NCBI GenBank assembly: GCA_905221605.1
Contig: CAJNDS010002146.1
Span: 1,438,573 to 1,502,572, forward strand
Length of the DNA: 64,000 bases
From: Symbiodinium natans
Lineage: Eukaryota; Sar; Dinophyceae; Suessiales; Symbiodiniaceae
Direction: 5' to 3'
Below, one piece after another: positions 53,340 to 63,858 of the stretch (position 1 is the first letter of the stretch; every line of letters begins with the position of its first letter). Both the position numbers and the translations under genes were made by a program. The notes beneath the pieces were generated by a model. That model was not told where the DNA came from. It did not search any database and worked only from the letters and a program-made list of their open reading frames with translations.

Positions 53340-54470
53340 ATATATATATATATATATATGAGCCCGCAACCTTTAGGGTCTATTTTGTCTTGTGCCTTGC
53401 TTTACTACTTAAAAGACCTAGTCTAAATACAAATATAAATAAAATTACATCTGTAATGGTATGCACCTACGACTTCCAAGCTTATGTCATATCAGTTTTA
53501 TGTTCGCATAAAGTTTTTGCGTGGGCTGGTTGCTTGTGCTTTTGGATTGTCATGCACTTGCGAGGACAATCTGTTCGCACGAACGAATCCCTACAGTTGA
53601 ACTGTCAAAATTGCTTGTGTGTGCTTGTTTTGTGTCATTGTCAGCATTGACATTTTTGTGGGCTGGTTGCTTCGTGCGCTTGCAAGTACAATCTGTTCGC
53701 AGAAACTACTCCCTACACTTGAACTGTCAAACTTCTGTTTGTGTGCGTCTGTTTTGTGATCAATGTTCCCATTGATGTTTTTGTCCATACGTTCTACTTT
53801 CAAGCGTGGGTTGGCTTCCGAGTAAGCTTCGCTTTGTCTGTGGGCGTTCGAGTCAACTTCGCTTTGTGTGTGTGTGGGTACAATTGCGAATGATGTTTGC
53901 GTTGTTATAGAAATCACACATCCAACCCATTCATGCATTTAGCAGCAGCAATATGATCAACCCTCCGCACCTGTGTTGTACAACTTAAATGTAATGATTG
54001 ATTACTTTCTACAGCTTTAATTGTTCCATCTGCTGCTTGTTTACGTATTAGTGTTTGTGAGCTGCATCATGTTGGCGCGATGGCAATGTTATGACTATTG
54101 GTATTCACAGTATTGGAAGCACTACTAAAAAACATCATGAGCATATTACCAGTATTACAACATTAAACGAATTAGCAATATGACTAATGTGAGTAATATT
54201 GGCAATGTTGGCAACATTGGTACTCGTCCTGGCGCGAGAAACATTCGTGGTTCTGTTAATATAACCAAAAAACATGATGTGTTGTTTGGAACCTTCGAAA
54301 TCGAGTATTACTGATGTTCTGAATATGTTTAACCTATCCAATCCCCCCCCTCCCAATTTGACAATTTTTGACTAAACTATCACCAAATAAAATTGCAGTA
54401 CATTGGCAAGAATGCTCACAGCAACATCGAACCCTTAAACCTGTAAACTAATCAGCAGGTTTCCTTTTTG
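53340..54470. repeat. AT-richer unique DNA with a 140-bp tandem duplication
   Basis: (TA)n at 53336-53358. 53520-53645 and 53660-53775 are two diverged copies sharing GGGCTGGTTGCTT and CAATCTGTTCGCA. No gene recognised. Confidence 0.7.
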
Positions 54471-54475
54471 CGCGG

Positions 54476-55469
54476 TCAAAGAGCAAAGTCAGATACGCTT
54501 TCGCAATCTTTCCTACGTTCCTCAACTTGTTCTCTCGTCGCTCTCTTTGAGAATGGCTTTTGGCAAGTCGCAAAGAAGTCCCGTAGACGAGCGTTTCGGA
54601 AACGTGCAAAAGTGTACTGGCGACACTCGCATACCAAATGAGCTGTCTGGAACAATGTAATGGACCCACCGAAAATCTCCCGAAAATATCCACTGCCGTT
54701 GAGTTTTTTCCGGAGGTTCCTAAGTGCGTCTTCACCAAGAGGATCCCCGTCGAAACGAGCACCATTTCCAAAACCAGGTGGGATGTCGACCAAAACCCTC
54801 GCCCACCACTTCCACTGCATCTGACAGAATTTGCAAGCGAGCAAACGCTCCCGCACTGGTGCGTTCACGGAGCATATTGTCAGACAGCTTGCGCTTGTAG
54901 CAGAGACGTGGCAATTCTCTCCAGTTGCGAAATTCTCTGATGAAGCGGCTGTGTTTTTTCTGCTTGTTGGTGCAGTTGTACCCATAGACATGGTAAACCA
55001 TTGCGTCGTTGGGCACTGGCTCACGAGGAAGATGAGCACCAGCATGCGAAGCATAGCGCTTGCTCGTCAAACATATTATGTGGGCTTTGAACGATTCTCG
55101 CAACAACTTTTGAATGCTGGCAGGTACCGATTTCTTGACAGAGCCGCAGCGTTGAACAATCAGCCGAAGCATGAGGTTGTCGGCTTTTTTTCGCGTTACC
55201 CCACTTCTTTGCTCCAATCTGATATCTGGGCTTTTGAAGTTTCCGGACAATATGCCACAATATAACAAATCTAGACCCGAACATCGTCTCATCAGGCGTT
55301 TTACCAATGTCCGCTTGCTGACTTTTTGATGGCGGCACGTTTGCACTTCGCGCCTGATTTTGGCGTAAGAGCATAGGAGTTTTGCGTAGGTCTTGACACA
55401 TGCCATGGCAGCCAGGAGACTAACCAAAACAACAAAACTGTGTTGTTGAAGACTACAGTTGCTTATCAA
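54476..55469 (-). CDS. Unknown intronless gene or gene fragment, about 330 codons, probable frameshift
   Basis: The first frame (55469-54732) reads 245 codons and contains basic, Cys-containing segments such as NAMVYHVYGYNCTNKQKKHS-like sequence. A second frame ending at 54476 continues with protein-like sequence including GYFREIFGGSITLFQTAHLV and a charged C-terminus (EQVEERRKDCESVSDF). The two overlap around 54780-54850, suggesting one indel. Base composition and lack of telomeric tracts differ from the formin exons. Could be a transposon-encoded or captured gene; function not recognised. Confidence 0.45.
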
Positions 55470-55499
55470 TTCGCCGCTCTCTTAGAAAATGATAGATGA

Positions 55500-55870
55500 C
55501 ATTGCACGTCGGAAAAGTAATAACTAGCGAACGCAAAAGGTTTTGCTTTGAAACGATACCATGGTCGTGTCACTGCGAAGTAGTAGACGCCCGAGCTATG
55601 TCAAAAAGGAGCCCTGTGGCAGCAGACTGGGGATGGTCATGCGATTCACAACACCTTGCCCTTCAGCATGTAACGAAACACGTGAGCTACACAGACCAGA
55701 AGGCTGCTTTTTCATATATGCTATAAATACTTTCTAGGCTGTATATATTACAAACTTTAAGCAATGCTGCATACGATACGCTATACAATACTGCAGTCTA
55801 TACTGTACACTATAGTATAGACAAGACTATAGTGTACTGTATAGTGTATACACATATATATGTATATATA
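55500..55870. other. AT-rich, no gene recognised
   Basis: 55770-55860 (GCATACGATACGCTATA, CACTATAGTATAGACAA) is related to 58795-58890. Confidence 0.6.
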
Positions 55871-56800
55871 CGATTCTTAAGAAGTCTTAAGACTGCAAAT
55901 TGAAGATTGAAGATTCCTGGCATACTCCTGCCCACGAATCTTCCATTCTTACTTTTCCTTTCCCAGAAATCTTAAGAAATCTTAAGAAGGCTTAAGACTT
56001 AAGACTGAAATTGAAGATTGAAGATTGCTGGGATAGTCCTGCCCAGGAATCTTCCATTCTTACTTTTCCTTTCCCAGAAAATCTTAAGAAGTCTTAAGAA
56101 GCCTTAAGAACTCTTCAGGCTTAAGACTGAAAATTGGAGATGGAATTCAAGATTTCCGGGATACTCTTGCCCAGGAATCTTCAGTTTTACTCTTAGATGC
56201 AGAAAGCTTCAAGGTCTTAAGTTTTAAGAATTCTTAAGACTTCTGAAGAATTCTGGTAAGTAAACAGTGAGAATTGAAGATTCCTGGATATGAGTCTCCC
56301 AAGAATCTTCAATCTTCAATCTTAAATTTCCGGTCTAAGTCTTAAGAATTCTTAAGAATTCTTAAGAAGTCTGGGAAGAAAGTACTGAGAATTGCAGATT
56401 CCTGGGTAGGAGCCTTCCAGGAATCTTCAATCTTCAATTTTCGGTCTTACGCCTTAAGAACTCTTAAGCCTTCTTCAGACTTCTTAAGACTTCTTAGGAC
56501 TTCTTGAGAATTCTGGGAAATAGACACTCCGAATTGAAGATTCCTGGATATGAGTCTCCCAGAAATCCTCAATCTTCAATCTTCAATCTTCAATGTTTCA
56601 GTCTTAAATTCTTAAAAACTCTTAAGACTCAAAAACTCAAGAATTCTCGGAAGTAAACGCTGAGAATTGAAGATGCCTGGATAAGAGACTCCCAAACACC
56701 TTGAATCTTCCATTTTCATGCTGAAGTCTTAAGAATTCTGAAGAATTCGTGTACGAATTCTTAAGAATTTTGGGAAACAAAAATTCTTGAGAATTCCCCC
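55870..56800. repeat. CTTAAGAATTCTTAAG hairpin array
   Basis: About six to seven diverged units of 120-190 bp, each with TTGAAGATTCCTGG and, inverted, CCAGGAATCTTC, joined by runs of CTTAAG palindromes. Confidence 0.9.
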
Positions 56801-56829
56801 CCTCAAGATACGCGTCCGAATGCTTGTAG

Positions 56830-58050
56830 TCTTAAGTCCCTTAACCTTTAAACCCTATGGGGTTAGGTTTTTTTTAAAGTTCAGGCTTTAAGATTTAGGC
56901 ATTGTAACCTAAGCCCATACAGTTTAAACCTTAAGGGTTTAAGGTTTAGGCATTTGTTATATGTATGAGTTGGTAATCCGCGTATCAATCTTCTATGTAT
57001 GAGTTGGCAATTTGGGTATTCAATCTTGATTGGAAAGAGTTTTTGTCACACAACATGTTGTTTATCAGCATCAAGTTTGCTTACATTGTTTATAAGCATC
57101 AAGTTTGCTTATAAACGGGGGGTTGGGGGGGGGCGGGTTCTCCAACACAGCGCCAGGACCCCTGAACACCCTCGACCCACCCGACCCCCTCGCCCTTCCT
57201 GCCCTACCTTCCCCCCGCTCCGCTGAGCTCCATGTTATTGTTTGCAGGCCTATTCTCTTATACCCTATCGGTCAAGGGGTTAGGGTTTTAAAGAGAGCCC
57301 CGAGACCCTGTATGATTAAGCCTTAACCTTTAAGCCCTACCGGGTTAAGGTTGACAGGTTTAGGGTTTAGGATGTAGGCATTTAAAGCTAAGCCGGGCAA
57401 TTCAAACTAAACCCAACCTGCAAATAGTATCGAGTTCATGTCTAAGGGGTGAATTAAGAAAAAGAAAAGTACACTACAATGAAGTTAGAGGCTCGTTAAA
57501 TAAAGTAAAATAGGTGCGTTTGGAAGTACCAATAAACGATGTCCTTTTGCATAATATGAAAAGACTGGATTCACTAATGGAATTTTTGTACGGGCTTAAA
57601 AGAGCCATTGATTGTGAAGGTAAGTCCTCCATGAATCTTCTGCCTGTGTCTTGATTAACGCTGAAGGTATACATGCCCAGACCTTGGGTTTCTGAACCAT
57701 TGAACCCTATCAAGTTTGCAGGTTTAGCTACCTACACGATAACACCTTATAACCCTATGGGGTTTGAGGCTTAAATCCCTAGACCTTAAAATCCATAAGA
57801 CTATGCCTTGTGTGTAAGAACCTTAACCCTGAACCGTTCAGGGTCAGAACCCTAAAACCCTATAGGGCTCTCAAAGGTTCAAAGGTTTTCACCCTAAAAC
57901 GCGCTGAAGGTATACATGCCCAGACCTTAGGTTTTTGAGCCATTGAACCCTCTAGGACTCTAGGCTTTAAAGTTTAGGGTCGTATAGAACCTTAAAGCCC
58001 TCAGGGCTTGAGGCTTAAATCCTTAAACCTCAAATCCCGTGGGGTTATGC
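56830..58050. other. Degenerate AACCTTAAACCCTA sequence
   Basis: Loose telomere-like words (TTAAACCCTA, TATAGGGTT). A 50-bp segment with CTGAAGGTATACATGCCCAG is duplicated at 57660 and 57905. Confidence 0.6.
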
Positions 58051-58059
58051 CTATGTTTG

Positions 58060-58525
58060 TGGGTCTGGCGTCTCGGGGACGGGAAATACTGTGAGCAAAT
58101 GTCCTTCCACTATGAAGGACAAAATCTGACTGGATTCTGACAAAGCCGTGGCGCGTAGATCCAGGCCTGGATCTACGCGGTGCTGTTTTCTTACCAAAAA
58201 CCGTGGCGCGTAGATCCAGGCAGGTTTTATCCGTCACATTTTGTAAGAAACCACAATGGACAAAATCTGCCTGGATCTACGCGGTACTGTTTTCTTTGAA
58301 AAAGCCGTGGCGCGTAGATCCAGGCAGGCTTTTGCCGTCACATTCTTAGAGAAGCCACGATGGACCAAATCTGCCTGGATCTACGCGGTGCTGTTTTCTT
58401 TCCAAAAAACTGTTGCGCGTAGATCCAGGCAGGCTTTATCCGTCACAATTCGCCTGGATCTACGCGGTACTGTTTTCTCTGACAAAGCCGTGGAGTGTAG
58501 ATCTAGGCTGTCCGTCTTTTGATTG
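58060..58525. repeat. GCCTGGATCTACGCG hairpin array
   Basis: Four units of about 110 bp: GCCTGGATCTACGCGGT, a CTGTTTTCTTT loop, then GGCGCGTAGATCCAGGC. Confidence 0.95.
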
Positions 58526-58529
58526 CTTT

Positions 58530-59215
58530 AAACCCCTTGAAACAAACATTGGTTCTTCAAACACTCATTGGTTTCATATGTGTTTGCTTGTTGGCTTCAT
58601 GATGTTCGGCTCATTAATATGTGGCAGGGGCCACAGGGTTCTCTACACCAGGGTATTCCATAATTAAAATGACTGCTTCTTCGAACACTCAGTGATGTCA
58701 GACGTGTTTGCTTAGTGACTTTATGGTGTTCGGCTAAAAGCTTTCCAGACTATATATACTTCAAACTTTAATCTTGAGACTATGTACTGCCATATACCAG
58801 ACTTTATGCTGCATACGATGCTATATACAACACTACATTCTATATTGGGCACTATAGTAAAGACAATACTAGAGTGTAGGCTATATAGTGTTTACAATAA
58901 TATAATGTACGATATACTATACTATACATGTTTCGATCTTGTCTGTACTGGATTCTATACTATATACTAGTATATACTCTATACTCTCCTATATTAGTAA
59001 ACACCATAGTACATATACTACACTCATCTACATGTGTAGAAATGCAGGTGCAGCATAGAGGAGTCGCAAGCGTCTGAGGCACCTATACCACCACCACCAC
59101 CACAACCACCACCACCGCCACCACCACCACCACCATTAATTCTTCCACAAGGAAGGAGCCAGTCCCCCCCCCACCCGCCTTGCAGGATTTAAGTTATTCA
59201 AATAATGCATATATT
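58530..59215. other. AT-rich with CACCAC microsatellite
   Basis: 58545-58600 and 58680-58735 share ACACTCA...TGTTTGCTT and ATGTTCGGCT; CAC repeat at 59085-59135. Confidence 0.65.
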
Positions 59216-59239
59216 TAGAAAACCCAATTAAAATATTTT

Positions 59240-59530
59240 CAAGGAAGAGGGGCGGTCGGATCGCACCAACCAAACTCTGACGCAGAGCCCTGGTCAAAAT
59301 CTGGCGCGATCCGACCCCCCCTTCTGCAGTCACAGCAAAAGCAGGAAAGAGGGGCGGTCCGATCGCACCAAATGTTGACACAGAGCTGCTGGTCAAAATT
59401 TGGTGCGATACGACCGCCCTTTCTTTCTGCAAGCAAAAGAAGCGAAGCGGGGCGGTCGGATCGCACCAAATTTTGACGCAGAGCCCCTGGTCAACATCTG
59501 GTGCGACCCCACCGCTCCCTTCTGCAGCCC
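59240..59530. repeat. GGGGCGGTCGGATCGCACCA hairpin units
   Basis: Three units with GGGGCGGTCGGATCGCACCA, a CAGAGCCCTGGTCAAAATCT core, and TGGTGCGATCCGACC. Confidence 0.95.
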
Positions 59531-59929
59531 AAGCAAATTTCAGGAAAGCACCTTTAGGGTTGGAACCATTGAACCCTTTAGACCCTATAGGGTTTTAGAG
59601 TTCTGACCTTAAAGGGTTTAGGGTTCATGTTTAAATTCCTAAACCTTAAACCCTTAAGGTTCCCAATGATTTACGTTCTATGGGTTCGGGTTTATAAGCT
59701 TAAAGGTTAACGGTTTAGATTTCATTGCCGGCTTAGGTTTAGATGCCTGCCTGTGGGCGGCCGGGACTGAGTTTCAGTATCATGAACCCGGCTCGCCTTC
59801 GGGAGGCCGGCTCGACTAAATCCAACCTCAAAAAGCATTTTTTCCTGTAAGCCCCTGCATGCCTTCAACCCGAACGACAAAAGGTTTTCTGTAAACCCTG
59901 GTGTGTTTCAAACCTCAAAACAAAAGTTT

Positions 59930-60825
59930 GCGGCTAAATTTCGCAGAGCAGCCTTCGGGCAAGATTTGACCAAATCAGGCCGCGCATTTCTCATCGGATA
60001 CGACGAGCAGTCCGATTTGGCCAAATTTTGCCCAAAGGCTGCCCGGCAAAATTTGGCTAAATCGGGCTGCTCGTCGTACGCGATGAGAAATGCGCAGCTC
60101 GATTTGGCCAAATTTTGCCTGGCAGCCTTCAAGCAAAATTTGGTCAAATCGAGCTGCGCATTTTTCCTCGCGTACGACGAGCAGCCCGATTTGGCTAAAT
60201 TTTTCCCGAAGGCTGCCCGGCAACATTTGGCTAAATCGGGCTGCTCGTCGTACGCGATGAGAAATGCGTAGCTCGATTTGGCCAAATTTTGCCTGGCAGC
60301 CTTCAAGCAAAATTTGGCCAAATCGAGCTGCGCATTTCTCCTCGCGTACGAGGAGCAGCTCGATTTGGCCAAATTTTGCCCGAAGGCTGCCCGGCAAAAT
60401 TTGGCCAAATCGGGCTGCTCGTCGTAGGCGATGAGAAATGCGTAGCTCGATTTGGCCAAATTTTGTCTGGCAGCCTTCAAGCAAAATTTGGCCAAATCGA
60501 GCTGCGCATTTCTCCTCGCGTACGAGGAGCAGCTCGATTTGGCCAAATTTTGCCCGAAGGCTGCCCGGCAAAATTTGGCCAAATCGGGCTGCTCGTCGTA
60601 CGCGATGAGAAATGCGTAGCTCGATTTGGCCAAATTTTGTCTGGCAGCCTTCAAGCAAAATTTGGCCAAATCGAGCTGCGCATTTCTCCTCGCGTACGAG
60701 GAGCAGCTCGATTTGGCCAAATTTTGCCCGAAGGCTGCCCGGCAAAATTTGGCCAAATCGGGCTGCTCGTCGTACGCGATGAGAAATGCGTAGCTCGATT
60801 TGGCCAAATTTTGCCAGAGTCATGC
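59930..60825. repeat. GGCCAAATTT hairpin array, distant copy
   Basis: About 14 units of the hairpin family of the giant palindrome, in a more diverged set of higher-order units of about 180 bp. Directly followed (60840-60885) by one diverged unit of the 57-bp minisatellite (CAGGGCTTGCGATTT). Confidence 0.95.
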
Positions 60826-60939
60826 TTATGCAAACTTGAACCGAAAATCTTAGGCATCAGGGCTTGCGATTTAGCGCTTGCGGTGAAAACTTCAACTCAA
60901 AATGTTATTATCACAATTATGATAATTGTACTTGGGAGC

Positions 60940-61260
60940 TTAAAGTTATCATAATTATGATAACTCTGCTTGGGGAGCTTAGAGTTATCATAATTATGAT
61001 AACTCATCTTGGGGAGCCTGTAGTTATCATAATTATGATAACTCAGCTTGGGGAGCCTAAAGTTATCATAATTATGATAACTCAGCTTGGGGAGCCTGAA
61101 GTTATCATAATTATGATAACTCAGCTTGGGGAGCCTAAAGTTATCATAATTATGATAATTCAGCTTGGGGAGCCTGAAGTTATCATAATTATGATAACTC
61201 GGCTTGGTGCCTAAAGTTATCATAACTATGATAACTCAGGCTAAGGAATGCAATGTTATC
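60940..61260. repeat. 39-bp tandem array of TTATCATAATTATGATAA palindromes
   Basis: Eight units, each a perfect palindrome plus the spacer CTCAGCTTGGGGAGCCTGA. Confidence 0.95.
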
Positions 61261-61289
61261 ACAATTATATTAATTAAAAATATCCTGGC

Positions 61290-63330
61290 GAAATTCTTCT
61301 AAAGGCTTGATTTAAATTATTTAAATCATTTAAATGCTCGAAAACGCTTTTCACAATTCAAAGAATTTAAGTAATTTAAAACCCTTTGGAGAGCTTTCAC
61401 AGGAAACCTTAATATTTAAATTAATTTAAATAATTTAAATAAATAAGGCCATTTAATTTATTTAAATTATTTAAATCCCCGAAAACCCTTTTGACAATTT
61501 AAATAGTTTAAATAATTTAAATAATTTAAATCCTCTGGAGAGCTTCTCCAGGAAACCCCAATATTTAAATTAATTTAAATAATTTAAATAATTTAAATAA
61601 TTTAAATAATTTAAATAATTTAAATAATTTAAATAGGGCCATTTAATTTATTTAAATTATTTAAATCCCCGAAAACCCTTTTGACAATTTAAATAATTTA
61701 AATAAATTAAATGGCCCTATTTAAATAATTTAAATTATTTAAATTATTTAAATTATTTAAATTAATTCAAATATTTGGATTTCCTGGTGAAGTCCTTACA
61801 AAGGCTCGATTTAAATTATTTAAATTATTAGATTATTTAAATCCCCGAAAACCCTTTTGACAATTTAAATAATTTAAATAATTTAATTCCTCTGGAGAGC
61901 TTCCCCAGGAAACCCCAATATTTAAATTAATTTAAATAATTTAAATAATTTAAATAATTTAAATAGGGCCATTTAATTTATTTAAATTATTTAAATCCCC
62001 GAAAACCCTTTTGACAATTTAAATAATTTAAATAAATTAAATGGCCCTATTTAAATTATTTAAATTATTTAAATTAATTTAAATATTTGGATTTCCTGGT
62101 GAAGTCCTTACAAAGGCTCGATTTAAATTATTTAAATTATTTAAATTATTTAAATCCCCGAAAACCCTTTTGACAATTCAAATAATTTAAATAATTTAAA
62201 TCCTCTGGAGAGCTTCCCCAGGAAACCCCAATATTTAAATTAATTTAAATAATTTAAATAATTTAAATAATTTAAATAATTTAAATAGGGCCATTTAATT
62301 TATTTAAATTATTTAAATCCCCGAAAACCCTTTTGACAGTTTAAATAATTTAAATAAATTAAATGGCCCTATTTAATTTATTTAAATTATTTAAATTATT
62401 TAAATTAATTTAAATATTTGGATTTCCTGGTGAAGTCCTTACAAAGGCTCGATTTAAATTATTTAAATTATTTAAATTATTTAAATCCCCGAAAACCCTT
62501 TTGACAATTTAAATAATTTAAATAATTTAAATCCTCTGGAGAGCGTCCCCAGGAAACCCCTTTTTTTAAATTAATTTAAATAATTTAAATAATTTAAATA
62601 GGGCCATTTAATTTATTTAAATTATTTAAATCCCCGAAAACCCTTTTGACAATTTAAATAATTTAAATAAATTAAATGGCCCTATTTAAATTATTTAAAT
62701 TATTTAAATTATTTAAATTATTTAAATTATTTAAATTATTTAAATTAATATAAATATTTGGATTTCCTGGTGAAGTCCTTACAAAGGCTCGATTTAAATT
62801 TTTTAAATTATTTAAATTATTTAAATCCCCGAAAACCCTTTTGACAATTTAAATAATTTAAATAATTTAAATCCTCTGGAGAGCTTCCCCAGGAAACCCC
62901 AATATTTAAATTAATTTAAATAATTTAAATAATTTAAATAGGGCCATTTAATTTATTTAAATTATTTAAATACCCGAAAACCCTTCTGACAATTTAAATA
63001 ATTTAAATAAATTAAATGGCCCTATTTAAATTATTTAAATTATTTAAATTATTTAAATTATTTGAATTAATTTAAATATTTGGATTTCTTGGTGAAGTCC
63101 TTACAAAGGCTCGATTTAAATTATTTAAATTATTTAAATCCCCGAAAACCCTTTTGACAATTTAAATAATTTAAATAAATTAAAGGGCCGTATTTAAATA
63201 ATTTAAATTATTTAAATTATTTAAATTATTTAAATTAATTTAAATATTTAGATTTCTTGGTGAAGTCCTTACAAAGGCTCGATTTAAATTATTTAAATTA
63301 TTTAAATAATTTAAATTATTTACTTTCACT
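61290..63330. repeat. ATTTAAATAATTTAAAT satellite with nested hairpins
   Basis: Higher-order units of about 310-340 bp marked by TTTCCTGGTGAAGTCCTTAC (61780, 62090, 62425, 62760, 63085, 63255). Inner blocks GGGCCATTTAATTTATTTAA and its complement face each other around CCCCGAAAACCC. Confidence 0.95.
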
Positions 63331-63626
63331 TTCACATACACAAGCAAGCATAGAAGCAAAATAGACCCGAAAGGTTTTTCTCTCATATATATATATCTTT
63401 TTATGTACATATACGTAGAGAATTTTTGATTTCTCTTTTTTGGCCCGGGGTGGGCTGGGCGTTTCAAGTGTTTAGTTCGAGTTCATCGGTTTTGGGGCTT
63501 CTTTTTCCGGCTCTGAGCCTTGATCTCTGAACCCTAAACCCCAAAACCCCAAACCCCAAACCCCAAACCCCAAACCCGAAACCCTAAACCCTGAACCCTA
63601 ACCTCTTGAGGGAGCTACAGGGGCGC

Positions 63627-63672
63627 CTGGGCGCTCGCGAGCTTGGCCAGCCGGATGATCATATCCAGCTGC
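63627..63672 (-). CDS. Exon 2: helical segment QLDMIIRLAKLASAQ
   Basis: Acceptor CTGGCAG|G, donor CAG|GC, phase 1 nt in and 0 out. Amphipathic helix-like composition. The next recognised exon is 10.5 kb away at 53.1 kb, so either the intron is huge or intermediate exons were missed. Confidence 0.45.
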
Positions 63673-63817
63673 CTGCCAGTTTCGGGTTGAAGGCCTTCGG
63701 ATTTAGGGTTTAGGGCCAGGGTTTGGGGTTTGGGGGTTGGGGTTTGGGGTTTGGGGTTTAGGGCCTAGGGCCTAGGGTTTAGGGCCTGATGAAGCCTCAG
63801 CCCTAAATCTTCCAGGC

Positions 63818-63858
63818 CCTGGCCTCAAAGCTGCGTTTGCCTCTTCCGGAGACAGGGC
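63818..63858 (-). CDS. Exon 1 (partial gene): helical segment
   Basis: Reads ALSPEEANAALRP after acceptor GCGCCAG|G; the donor is probably GC, leaving 2 nt. Flanked by TTTAGGG-type tracts like the later exons. It joins in phase with the next exon. Too short to assign a domain; it should lie N-terminal of FH1, where formins carry regulatory regions, but nothing here proves that. Confidence 0.4.

Larger units (their letters stand above)
554..63858 (-). other. Giant formin-family gene, at least 61 micro-exons, both ends outside window
   Basis: Span of all exons listed below. The order on the minus strand is: two helical exons (63.9-63.6 kb), Lys/Gly/Ala/Pro-rich FH1-like exons (53.1-44.4 kb), FH2 exons (44.0-33.7 kb), a basic linker (32.6-30.8 kb) and an A-C-B repeat tail (30.2-0.5 kb). 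Formins nucleate and elongate unbranched actin filaments; FH2 is the dimeric actin-binding ring and FH1 binds profilin-actin. All exons are uninterrupted and between AG acceptors and GT, GC or GA donors. From the exon at 40714 down to the one at 554, all 43 junctions can be phase-matched. Four junctions are unresolved: 53.1/52.7, 43.7/43.1, 42.1/41.4 and 41.4/40.7 kb. Coding density is about 6%. It could be two genes split in the large gapped intron (28.7-11.1 kb), but module phase continuity argues for one. Confidence 0.75.

Noticed and set aside
57474-57713. 79-codon minus frame MIGFNGSETQGLGMYTF
   Set aside because: Part of its sequence is a repeat duplicated at 57905, and no similarity or splice context supports it.
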